DNA from: Ziziphus jujuba
Lineage: Eukaryota; Streptophyta; Magnoliopsida; Rosales; Rhamnaceae
Direction: 5' to 3'
NCBI RefSeq assembly: GCF_031755915.1
Contig: NC_083387.1
Coordinates: 13,103,001-13,167,000, forward strand
DNA length: 64,000 nt
Under the pieces are notes generated by a model, which had not been told where the DNA came from, did no database searches, and saw only the letters and a program-made list of their open reading frames with translations. This document shows, piece after piece, positions 49,329 through 59,858 of the stretch (position 1 is its first letter; each line of letters opens with the position of its first letter). A program made the translations under genes and the position numbers.

Positions 49329-50691
49329 TCTTTTTAAAATTAAGCAAAAACTTTTCTTAATTTCGTGCTTCTTTTTTAATATATTAGATGCTTTTTTTTT
49401 TTTTCCTTTTTTTTTTAAACCCTCATAGAATGACATGCAAAATACACTAGTCCTACATAAAAGCAACATATGTTTGATAAAGTAGGATTGAGGGAAAACT
49501 TAATTATTTTTTAAAAAAAAAAAAAAGAAAAAAAAAAACACTGAAAAGGAGAAGGAAATGGCTTGTTTGTGTATTAGTAAGAGAAGGGACCACGGGCATC
49601 GACCCATTTCCAACATCAATTAAAGGTGTAAAGCAAAAGCAGCATGTGTGAGCACTGACCCATTTTTCGTAAACTCACCAAATGTAATTATCTATTTGCA
49701 AATTGCCCCAAATAAGTCCAATAAGGAGGTGATGAATCATTTATGGCTTTTCTGAATCATCAAATAACAAAACCAAAAGCTTACTAGCATATATGTCTGC
49801 GATGTGCTGGAATTTTAGTAAAAAGTGTAAGCTTTATAGATTCCCTTTCTCTAAGTGTTTGGGATAATTGGTTATTTGGGTTATTCATTTAATAGCTCTC
49901 CTAGTTGGCGGTGTCACGCTTGATGTAGATTGCCAGTTCCATCCTTTATTTTCCCTATCCAATTGCTTTTCTGATTTTGGAAAAGACAAAAAAAAAAAAA
50001 AAAAAAATCTCTATCAATATACTGATATTTTTTTTTATTTTCCTATATGCATTATTAGTATTCTTTCTTTGTTTTTGTTGTGTTTGTTTATCTACGTGGC
50101 TTAATCCCAATTGCGCATTGTTAGAGAGTTTCCAACCTATTCTTTATTTATATGTTTGTTTACTTGCTTTTATTATAAGGAGCATATTTTTCATAATAAA
50201 GAAGATCTTTCAAATATAATGTGTGAAATTAATTTTATTGGTTTTCCAACAACACTCTTTAATTACAGGAAGTTGATAATTAGTAAACTACTTTTCTTTG
50301 TCTTTTGCATCCAACTTTCTATATATCTTGTGTGATATGTAAATTGAAATCTTTGAAGTGGAAAAATGATTATGCAAATGACAATGCTTGGAATGATGCT
50401 GAATATTGGTGTTGTGATTCACAAGTGCTAATCAAAAGCATCAACTCAGATGAGGATCCTGGTGGATGGGATAATCACAATGAAGTTCTTCTTAGACAAA
50501 GGTTTTGTGTACCTTCTTGGACACTAAAATGAACTGCTAGATAAGCCAATCAATTAGCAGATGTAGTGGCAAAGACACTCGGCTATGAATACAAGTTCAT
50601 CTATATAAAAAAATTTCTTGTCATCTGTATATTCTTTTGGCTATGAATATTAATATATTTAATGTATGGGTAAAATAATTTAATACGAAAA
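49329..50691. other. AT-rich intergenic DNA
   Basis: No supported gene. Around 50380-50610 there is less AT-rich text that, in broken frames, faintly resembles an RNase H-type retroelement tail (a NQLADVVAKT-like stretch near 50555), too short to call. Confidence 0.35.
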
Positions 50692-51384
50692 TGTCGCAAG
50701 ACAAATCAGTAAAGTTCATCTAATAAGCAGCAACGTCAGCAGTAATATCCTAATGACTACCATATCTCGGTTAAGAAAGGGACGACACGGATCAAAAGTT
50801 CGATATATCCAAAATAATTAACTTCGGACATATTAGTCGAGACAAATTGTCTGAAGGTAAGACATGATATTGTGGGATTCGATATAAAAAAAAAAAAACA
50901 AACAAACAAACAAAACTACCTAAAACCCGAAAAAAGCACAGAAACAAAACAATACATGAGTAAATATCAAGATCTCTGAATTCTAAAAGAAAGAAGAATC
51001 CAATCAAGATGGGTCAAGATCTCGCAGAATCATTTCAAACAGAATTCAGATGGAGTTCAAAGCAGGTCAATAGAATCCTCAAAATCCTCCTGAAAATACG
51101 CTTCAAATTGGTTCAAAACATATTAAAACTGTTATAAAGGTAACAAGGGCACCCCCATTCAAGGTACGCTAAAAAAAATACAATCAACTACAGTTATTTT
51201 AGCATCAACTGTGAGTTCGTAATTTGACTTGAGCGTTAGAGTGCTTTTGGTTGGAACCACACCATATCGGTGCCAAGGTTACTTTTGCTCTTCTGTCCCT
51301 TGTTTTGCAGTTTCATATCCTACATTCCAATTGCCACTTCAGCATTTTGCCTGGCTGGAAGCTATCCAAATTTCAATATCAACA
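50692..51384 (+). repeat. Probable 5' LTR of a Gypsy-type element
   Basis: The segment runs from TGTCGCAAGAC to AATATCAACA, with TG...CA ends, and is followed one base later by TTTGGCGCGCCAGG, the kind of primer-binding-site region found at the start of many plant Gypsy elements (recognised from memory). The left boundary is less certain than the right because no 3' LTR is present for comparison. Confidence 0.5.
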
Positions 51385-54300
51385 GTTTGGCGCGCCAGGT
51401 AGGGGGAGAAAACAGCAAACAAAAAGATCCATTGAGGATTTTGGCATTGGCTTCCCAAGATAATCTCACCCAAGGCAAGCAAATTTTTGCTTTATAGACC
51501 GAAGTGCAATCACTCCAATCAAAAGTCCAAGAAATGGCAACTATGTACGAACAAACTTGGAAAGTGAACCAAGAGTTCATGCAACAACTACAACAATTAC
51601 TTCCCCTTACAGGAGTAAGGAGAGAAGAAGTACTAGCAGAACAATAGCGAGAGGTAAGCCGAGACAAGTCACATGAAGACAGGCTGTCTAAATCTCAACC
51701 ACTTCGCAGCATCGCCATAAAGAGTCATAACGACAAAGAACAAAAAAGGAGACATGACCATAATGAAGGGACTTCAAAAATGAAGAAACCAACTCAGGAA
51801 GACAAAGAAGATTTGAGAGAAATAGTGCAGGAATAAGTCAAGAGATAGAAAGGTGTGGCCCAGTTTGACCAACGATGGGTTTCAAATCTGGTACATACTC
51901 CATTTGTCAGATGGATAGCCAAGACAAATCTGCCATCTCGATTCGTTCTCCTAAAATTCGATCTTTATTATGATACGTCTGACCCATTGGAATATTTGAT
52001 ACAATGTTGTCACGCTATGTTCCTGCTCAGGTTACCCCATGATAGAAAAGAAGCCATAATGTGCAAAATTTTTGCTACAAGTCTTAAGGAGCTGCGCTGA
52101 CTTGGTTTGACAGTCTCAAACTAGAATTGATTCATTCTTTCAAAGAACTCATCAACCATTTCAAAAAGCGATTTGCTTCGAGCATGAAGGTAAAGAAAGA
52201 AGCAAACCATCTTTTCACAATAACCCAAGGAAGAAATGTGTGCTTGAAGGCTTACACATAAAGATTCAACAAAGAAAAGGTCGGTATATTAGATTGTAAT
52301 GAATCAATTGCAATAGAAGCTTTCAGGAATTTTTTTGAGAGAAATTCATTTATACGAATCGCTTACAGAAAGGGTACCCAAAACAATGATCGAAGCAATT
52401 TCTCGAGCAACGAAGTACGTTAACTGATGTGTAAAATCAACTCGCAAGTGCACGAATCGTTTTCAAGTAATAAAGTGGAAAAATAGGATTGTCGTACCCA
52501 AGGGATTAAGTATTAAGTACCAAAGATAATTAGGTTTTGATAATATTTGAACTAAAATTTAAGATGGCAATTGAAAACTAAATAAACTAAATTAAACAAA
52601 AGCAATCAATTAAAATTAGATCAATTTCAAGTATGAGAGAGAATTGAATAATTATAAATACTAGGACATTTGATTTCACCACTAACTATTCCAATTTAAT
52701 TACTTAAATATGTGAATTTAATTAACTAGTAATTTTGTTAACCACACTTAATCACAAAATTAATCAAAAGTAGTTTCCACTCACAATTGATAATATTCAC
52801 ATAACCTAATTTATTCCTTCCGGCCTATAAATTAAATCATGCAAATTCATCAAGCATAGATTAAGCAAATAATATGGCATGAGACATAACTATTTTCCAA
52901 TCAATTATGCATTCATGTAAATCATTGGAGATCCATAATATTATCCTTTTCCAAGCTCAAATATTATTAAAATCATTCATTCCTTCCGGCCTATGAAAGC
53001 TTTAAATATACCAATGATTTATTAACAAAACATATTACTAATTAAATAAAACTCAACATATATTAAAATAATTAAACCTTCATAGTTAGGGCTACATCAT
53101 AGCCCTAGCTATGAAAATTAGTTCATGGTAAAAATAATTTCAACATCCATAATTATTAAAAATAATAAGATTCACAATTAAAGAGAAAGGAAAAGAGAAT
53201 AAAAACTATTAAAGAAATTCTCCTCCAAGAGCTCTCAAAGTCGTAGCCTTCTTCTCCAAGCAAGCCCACGTCTCTCTGCCTCCTCCCAGCTCTCCAATTG
53301 ATCTTCTAAAACTCTAAAACTTTAAAACTCTAGAACCCTTAACAGAATCTTAGAAACTCCCAAAATTTGGTTTGTTTCTATTTAAGGGTCCTAAAAGCTC
53401 TTAAATAACTCTCTAAACTTGTATATCTTCCTTCAATGTGGTGGGGGCTATATATATAGGGCCTTGAGAATCTTTTTCTCTCTTTATTTTCAATGTGGGA
53501 GTCTTTGAAGATACCTTTTTTGGGCCATAAAAGGGGTTGGACGAATTTCATTTGTAAAAAGGAAACTGTATATTACTTGGTCTCTACTACTTTCCTTTTA
53601 TCTAATTCCTCCTAAAAAATAGTTAATTAGTCTAATTTACCCTTAATGAAGCATGTGACATGACATGTGCCTCATTAATGATGAATTAACCAATTATTGC
53701 CACTTGTTTTTATCTTGGCCCTCAAATTGCCTTGATTCCCTCTTTTGATCAATGGTGGAGATTTAACTAGCATATTCCTTTTTATAAATTCCAAACTTTA
53801 AATGATGATAACTCTTTTTAATGCTTAGTTTGTTCGAGCTCAAATCTTGCTTCCCACCATAATTCGACCCAAAGAATCCATTTTTATGGTTGTTTTCTTA
53901 AAATTCTTCCTCTTTTACCTAGATTAAGAAAAATACATAATTAAGTATCTTTTCATAACAAATTAACACAAACTAACAAATATTAAGCTATAAATATGGT
54001 ATAAAATCATCAATATTTTAGACCTAACATTAACCTGGAAGGAGACCGAAAGATAGAGAAAAGAGGTAGGACTCGAAATCTTAAGAAAGAAGAATCTATG
54101 ATGGAGGTAGATCAGACTTTGTCTCAGGAGAAACAAACTCGACCCCCTCGACTCCAAATAAAGGCAACAAGAGTCGAAAGAAGAAGGCAAGACAAAGATA
54201 GCGATCCTTTCAAATACTACTCTTTGACAGTCACTCCAGAACAACTGGTTGAACAATTAGAAGAAAAGAAGTACGTGAAATGGCCAAAGAAAATGACAGC

Positions 54301-54660
54301 AAATCCTCGACTCCGAGACATTGGAAAGTTCTGTGCTTTTCACAATGACTACGGTCATCTTACTATAGAGTACAGACAGCTGAAGTAGGAAATTGAAGCC
54401 CTCATCAAGAGAGGATACTTGAAAGAATTCATGTCAAAAGGAAAGAAGCTGGACACAAAGGATGAAGAACCTTAGAAAAAATATGATAACATCATCAATA
54501 CCATAAACGGCGGCTTTGCATGTGGAGGAACTTCCATGAAAGAAAGAGAGTAGCATATCAAGCTGGCAGAAGTGGCATTGGTGAGCTCACCTAGCTTAAA
54601 AACCCCCAAATTGGAATCATCACCCTTGATCGTTTTCTCGAATCACGACATGCAAGGTTG
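51385..54660 (+). pseudogene. Degenerate Gypsy (Ty3-type) gag region, split by a nested insertion
   Basis: Downstream of the probable primer-binding site, translated fragments match the capsid part of plant Ty3/Gypsy gag: a glutamine-rich N-terminal part, a block from about 51855 with PSRFVLLKFDLYYDTSDPLE, then a TWFDSLK-like and FKKRFASS-like segment (to about 52420), and after the insertion the post-capsid region with CAFHNDYGHLT (54337-54369). In-frame stops occur near 51646, 51836, 52259 and 54386, so it is dead. Protease, reverse transcriptase, integrase and the 3' LTR are missing. Evidence is motif and domain order; the family within Gypsy is not resolved. Confidence 0.75.
52425..54029. 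mobile_element. Nested solo LTR (or LTR-like element), 1605 bp, inserted in the Gypsy gag
   Basis: The element starts TGATGTGTAAAATC and ends GACCTAACA (TG...CA), and is bounded on both sides by the 5-bp direct repeat TTAAC (52420-52424 and 54030-54034), the expected LTR-element target duplication. The gag reading frame to its left continues in the same frame to its right when the element and one TTAAC are ignored. It is non-coding, with the block TTCCTTCCGGCCTAT repeated near 52815 and 52981. Its start, CAACTCGCAAGTGCACGAATC, is like a widespread plant LTR family. A solo LTR is the simplest reading. Confidence 0.85.
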
Positions 54661-54793
54661 TGATTGGTTTTATATAAGTATTATACTATCTATATACAAC
54701 ATACTTTCTTCATGTTGTGATTGGTTTTTTTTTATATAATTCATTATTGTTATAGATATTAATATCTGCAGGTGATTTTGGTTTTTATTCAAT

Positions 54794-54829
<36 letters not shown>

Positions 54830-55200
54830 ATATTGATTTGGGTCTTTGATCAGTCTTTATATTTATATATAACTATAGTTTCTGGTTACTTAGTCCCTAT
54901 ACTTATTACATTTAGTTAATTCAATTGTATATGTGGATTGAGTTATTTTATTCTTGTTTAGCTTTCATATTGTCAACGTGAAGATATGCATGTAAATTTT
55001 GGAATAATTTCTTTGCTTGCTCTAGTTTTGATATTTTTATGTATGTGTATGCTATTTATGCAAAGACCGATATTATTTTTTATTTTGTTTCCTTTAATTT
55101 TGTTTATGACAGTGCTTGTTTTAAACTTTGTTTAATAAACAAAGTTTGATTAAAGATTATTTTTTGATAGTAATTGGTCTATGACTTAAAGTTAACAGAC
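54661..55200. other. AT-rich spacer between two retroelement fragments
   Basis: Contains a duplicated TTGTGATTGGTTTT block (about 54658 and 54716), an AT run (54800-54825) and a near-perfect 25-bp palindrome at 55123-55147. It could be decayed LTR sequence of the following Copia element, but no LTR ends can be fixed. Confidence 0.35.
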
Positions 55201-55204
55201 AAAT

Positions 55205-57425
55205 GGTGAATACAGGCCAAAATTCTATCTCTACTCAGTGAATCATGGAGAAAAGTTTGAAAAGTTCAATGATACTGATTTTAAAAGAGGCAACAAAAGA
55301 TACTCTTTTTTCTCACAACTCTGAATTTAGCAAAGGTTTGAATGAGAAGACTCCTGATCTTAATGAAAGTGAAACAAATCGGACAACTGTAGCAATTGTG
55401 AATGCATGGAAACATGGACATTTTCTATGCAAGAACTACATCCTCAATGTTTTGGATAATGTTTATAGTCCAATTGGGACTTCTAAAAAACTTTAGGAGT
55501 GCTTGGATAAAAAGCATAAAACTGAGGATGCTTGCATGAAGAAATTTGTGGTTGGAAGGTTTCTTGATTTCAAAATGGTAATTCTAAAATTGTTATGAAT
55601 CAAGTACAAGAACTCCAATTGATTCTTCATAAAATACATGTTGAAAATATGACTTTGAGTGAATCGTTTCACGCTGCTACTGTTATACAAAAGTTGCTAC
55701 CTTCTTAGAAATATTTGAAGAACTATTTGAAGCATAAGCATAAGAAAATAAGGTCTGATTGTTCATCTTAGAATTGAGGAAGACAATCGAACCTCTGACA
55801 AGAACACTAAAGCTCATTAGCTGGAGGCTGAATTCAATGTGATTGAGAGTGGATAGAAAAATGGGAAAAAGAAAAAGTATTTTGGGCAAAATAATAGCTA
55901 AAAAATGCAAAATAGTTCAAAGAGAAATGTTTTGTATGCAATAAGCAAGGTCATCATGCAAATAATATAGAAATTAGAAAGCAAGAAGTGATAACAAGAA
56001 GATTAAATCTCAAGTACACATGACAAAAGAAGACAAGTTATTAATTGACATAGAAGAAATGAACCTTGCAGCTATGATTTTTAAAATGAATTTGGTTTGT
56101 AATAACAAAAAGTGGCTGGTAGACATTAGTGCTACTAGACACATATATTCTAATAGGAATATGTTTACCACTTAATATGGTGTGTATACGGGAGAACATC
56201 TTTCTATGGAAAATTCCTCAACATTTAAGGTTGAAAGCGAAGGGAAAATAGTTCTAAGGATGACATCCAACAAGGAACTTACTCTTAACAATATTCTTCA
56301 TATACCTAAAATAAAAAAGAATTTAATATATGGATCTGTGCTTAGCAAAAATGAATTTAAGTTAGTTTTGAGGCTGACAAATTTATATTCATTAAAAATG
56401 GGATGTATGTAGGAAAATGATATTTATCTGATGGTTTATTTAAAATGAAATTATTGATGATTGTACCTCCTATTAATAATAATAAAGTTAATTCTTCTAC
56501 TTATATTATGGAGTCATTAATTTATAGCATGGTAGGTTTGGACATGTAATTATGATATACTATGCAAATTAATTAACACAGACTTATCACTTAAATTTGA
56601 GATTGACTTTGATTATAAATGTGAAGCATGTGTAGAAGCTAAATTAATTAGAACTCTATTCCAAAATGTGCAAAAGGGTATAGATGCTCTAGAATTAGTT
56701 CATAATGACACATATGGTTTAAAATATATATAAACTAGAGGTGGAAAAAAGTATTTTATTACTTTTATAGATGATTTACAAGATTTTGTTATTCTGATTT
56801 ATGGTAAAGTAAAAATTAAGCAATTGGAATGTTTAAATGTTATAAAAATGAGATAGAAAACCAACTAAGCAAGAAAATAAAAATTTTGAGCAGTGATAGA
56901 GGAGGTGATTATAAAGCACCTTTTGAGGAATTCTGTTTAGAACATTATATTATACACCAAACATTTACTTCTTATTCACGACAACAAAATAGTATAGCTA
57001 AACGCAAAAATCGTATGTTAAAAGAAATAATGAATTCCTTATTAAGATTTGTAGGGAGAAGCTTTATATTGACTTGTAATCTAATTATAAATAAATTACC
57101 TTATAAGAAATTAGATAAAACACCATATAAGTTATAAAAATGTCGAAAACTTATATATAAGTATATGAAAATTTGGGAATGTCTTACCAAAATTGCAGTA
57201 TGTTTTTCCAAAAAAGTCAAAATGGGACCTTAGTAACATATATTGATTTTTGTTGTATAAATCTAATATTCTTGACATATATGTGAACACCATTATAGAA
57301 TCAAGAATTGCATTTTACTTTGAAGATATTTTTCCTTACAAAATAGGAAAAAAGCGATAGTTCACTAAAAGGTCTCATGTGGATACCAAAAACACAATAT
57401 CAACTAGCAGCTGGACCTGGATGAA
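55205..57425 (+). pseudogene. Degenerate Copia (Ty1-type) gag-protease-integrase fragment
   Basis: In order, broken by frameshifts and stops: a UBN2-type gag part (55250-55810; e.g. NAWKHGHFLCKNYILN, KKFVVGRFLDFKM), a CCHC zinc knuckle (about 55925-55965), the protease region (56110-56470; TLNNILHIPKIKKNL), a GAG-pre-integrase part (about 56540-56670) and the integrase core (56830-57140; SDRGGDY and an HQTFTSYSRQQNS-like segment), then the integrase tail to EDIFP (about 57345). Reverse transcriptase and RNase H are absent and no LTRs are recognised. Not expressible as it stands. Confidence 0.85.
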
Positions 57426-57620
57426 AATACAATCAAACACTACCTCCTGAAGCCTTGCTTCTATTCTAGACAATCCTATAAAGCCAAAATGAGTTTTATT
57501 TTTATTTATTATATATATATATATATACATATCTATTTATGAATTCACATTTTGAGGATTTACCCTAAGCTTTGATTGGTAGATTGGTAGCCCTTTTTTA
57601 CATGTTTGGCCAACTTGAAT

Positions 57621-57680
57621 GTGAAATGCAAAATTGTCTCAGTTTTTATAATGAAATGCAAAATTGTCTCAGCTTTTATA
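57621..57680. repeat. 30-bp tandem duplication
   Basis: Two adjacent 30-base units containing AAATGCAAAATTGTCTCAG (57621-57650 and 57651-57680) differ at two positions only, so the duplication is recent. Confidence 0.9.
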
Positions 57681-57842
57681 AAATTAGTATCCAAGTCTGT
57701 ATTTTGTAGTACTACATTTCCCTGTTTCACATTCGCGACGGTGTTGGAGAAGCGTCGCGCATGTGTAGGGGCTGAGAGACTGTTGTACCAAATGGATCAG
57801 GCCAAAACTTCAGCCACCAAGTGCTTGTCAGCTCCACTCACC

Positions 57843-58030
57843 CTTTAAAAAAAAAAAAAAAAAAAAAAGAGTGGTTGATCAAGGGAAAATTATAATTTGT
57901 CTATATTCTTAATTTTTTTGAGCAGATATAATTTACCTGTATTCTTATTTTTTTGAGCGGATTGTAATTTTCCCTTTGCTTAATAAAGATCAACCACTCT
58001 TCTTCTCCTTTTTTTTTTTTTTTTTTTTTC
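57843..58030. repeat. Inverted-repeat hairpin with A/T tract ends and internal 36-bp direct repeat
   Basis: The left arm GAGTGGTTGATC (57869-57880) is the exact complement of GATCAACCACTC (57988-57999). The next block AAGGGAAAATTATAATTT (57881-57898) pairs with ATTGTAATTTTCCCTTT (57961-57977) after an 11- to 12-base insertion in the right arm. Outside the arms, a poly-A tract (57845-57868) faces a poly-T tract (58010-58030). The loop holds two copies of a TATAATTT...TATTCTTA...TTTTTTTGAGC(A/G)GA unit, 36 bp apart. No coding content. Confidence 0.8.
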
Positions 58031-59600
58031 CTTCCTTTTTTTGTGAATTCAATAAAGATCAAACAGTTACAAAAAGTTTATTATTGGTGCAGTCTACAAA
58101 TTTATAAATGTAAAGTTTTTAATTATGTACTAGTCTATATACTCTTATAAAGTTACAGTATCCTCGAACTGCTCGAATTAATGCTCCCTTATATCTAAAG
58201 GAAAAAATTGTCACTTTAGAGATTTCAATATGTTTTAATTAAAACCAAAGCAGTGTTTAACCGTTAAAACATGTTTTTATTTTTATAAATTAAGAAGCAT
58301 TCGTTCTTGATCAAGTATTCACTTATTTCTCAGACAAAGATAATGATTATGAGTTTGAATTTATTAACTTTCCAAAATAATAAACAAATAACTTCTCAAT
58401 TGGTAACCTTTTATGTTTTTGGTTTGTTGTTTTCGTGTTTTTTTCGTTTAATAAATGTTTTACTTAAATTGTAAGCACCATTCATGTGCTTCATTCAACT
58501 GGATTTCATGTCAAATTTTGTAGAAAGATTACAAAAAGCAAAGTATGTTTGCTGGTTTTCTTTTCAATTTTTTTTTTTTTTTGATGTTCTTGCAAGGCAA
58601 ATAAATATTTTAATATAAAAATATCAATGTTAGTGCTAACAAAGTTTATTACCAGATAATATGGTTATTGAAGTGCTTCATAATTTCATAAGTATGAGCA
58701 TACCACTTAATAATCTCATCTGTCTTACCGTCATATGATTTGCTATTCAAATTTATTGGTGGCTGTAGCAATGCTCCAAAAGAATTTGTTATTTTATTTG
58801 TTTATTTATTTATTTATTTTGGGTAATATGCTCCGAAGAAATTATTAAAATGTACACAAACCAGGCCTTAAAAAATTGGTCGCAGACCATTCAATGGGCT
58901 TCAAGAAGAATATGTGTTCGCTAAGGTGATTCTATTTACCAAATTATTTTAACTCTATACACTCTCCATTTTGTCAATTCTAGTGGCCGTACGGGAGGGA
59001 AAGACCACTTACTAGCGAATGCCGGCAAATATGTATCTGTCGTTTGTGTCTTGTGATGCCTGGACTGAAGAATACTTGTAATATTATTTTAAATTTTAAA
59101 TTTATATAATGGTGTGATAGTAATTTTCTTTTGAAAAATAAATATTATAAAATAATAAATTAATTGATAAACATATACTAATAAAATAGTATAACAAAAG
59201 TGTTAGAGAAAAATTAAGCATGTGATAAAGAAATGCATGCACGTGTAAGATATACCATCCTTAGAAGTCATAGGGTTCTCCTCTGATATGGTTTTTTTAA
59301 GTTTCTCTATGATTCTAAGATATAAACTCATTTTATAAGCATGGCTTCGGTCATTTCATGGTTCAAACTTTTTATAGAAAAAAAAAAAAGTCTATTATTT
59401 TATTTTATGGTATACAACACCTATTATTTATAGAAAACATCAAAATAAAAAGTTATACAACACCTATTATTTATAGAAAACATCAAAATAAAAAGTAATA
59501 AAAAAATATTATTGAAAGAGCTTATAAAATTTTTAGTATTTATGCTCTCTAAACTTGGAAATATATTCTTCTTTTTTCTTCTATTTTTATTATATTATTA
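58031..59600. other. AT-rich intergenic DNA
   Basis: No supported gene. Contains a TTTA run (58797-58818) and the 43-bp tandem duplication described separately. Confidence 0.4.
59411..59496. repeat. 43-bp exact tandem duplication
   Basis: Copies at 59411-59453 and 59454-59496 begin TATACAACACCTATTATTTA and look identical. They lie about 400 bases upstream of the DUF760 start codon. Confidence 0.9.
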
Positions 59601-59858
59601 TACACAGCCGTTGCGGCGCGTTTAGTTAGAGCGACGTCGTTTTGTTATGTTTATATGGGCAAAAGTTGCGACGTCGTTTTCATTCGTTTTTGTTGTTCCT
59701 GCTAGGAATTGTGGCTGCAGATAGAAGAGGGGCTACGGAGGACAGAGACAGAAACCGTAGCGACACAGAGAGCGAGAGAGAGAGAGAGAGAGAGAGAGAA
59801 GGTTGGTGGTGGTGGAGGAGGAGGTTTGTTGGTGGTTTTTGTTTAAGAATTTATTGAA
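59601..59858 (+). promoter_or_regulatory. DUF760 promoter/leader with paired GCGACGTCGTTTT motifs
   Basis: GCGACGTCGTTTTG at 59631-59644 and GCGACGTCGTTTTC at 59668-59681 are 37 bases apart. The core GACGTC is palindromic and a bZIP-type site. Downstream, a (GA)n tract (59773-59799) and a GGT/GGA-rich stretch form the probable 5' leader before the ATG at 59859. Confidence 0.5.
59773..59799. repeat. (GA)n microsatellite in probable DUF760 leader
   Basis: GA dinucleotides about 60 bases before the start codon. Confidence 0.9.

Noticed and set aside
50380..50610. RNase H-like retroelement tail
   Set aside because: Only a handful of residues near 50555 resemble the domain and the frame is broken; insufficient for a call.
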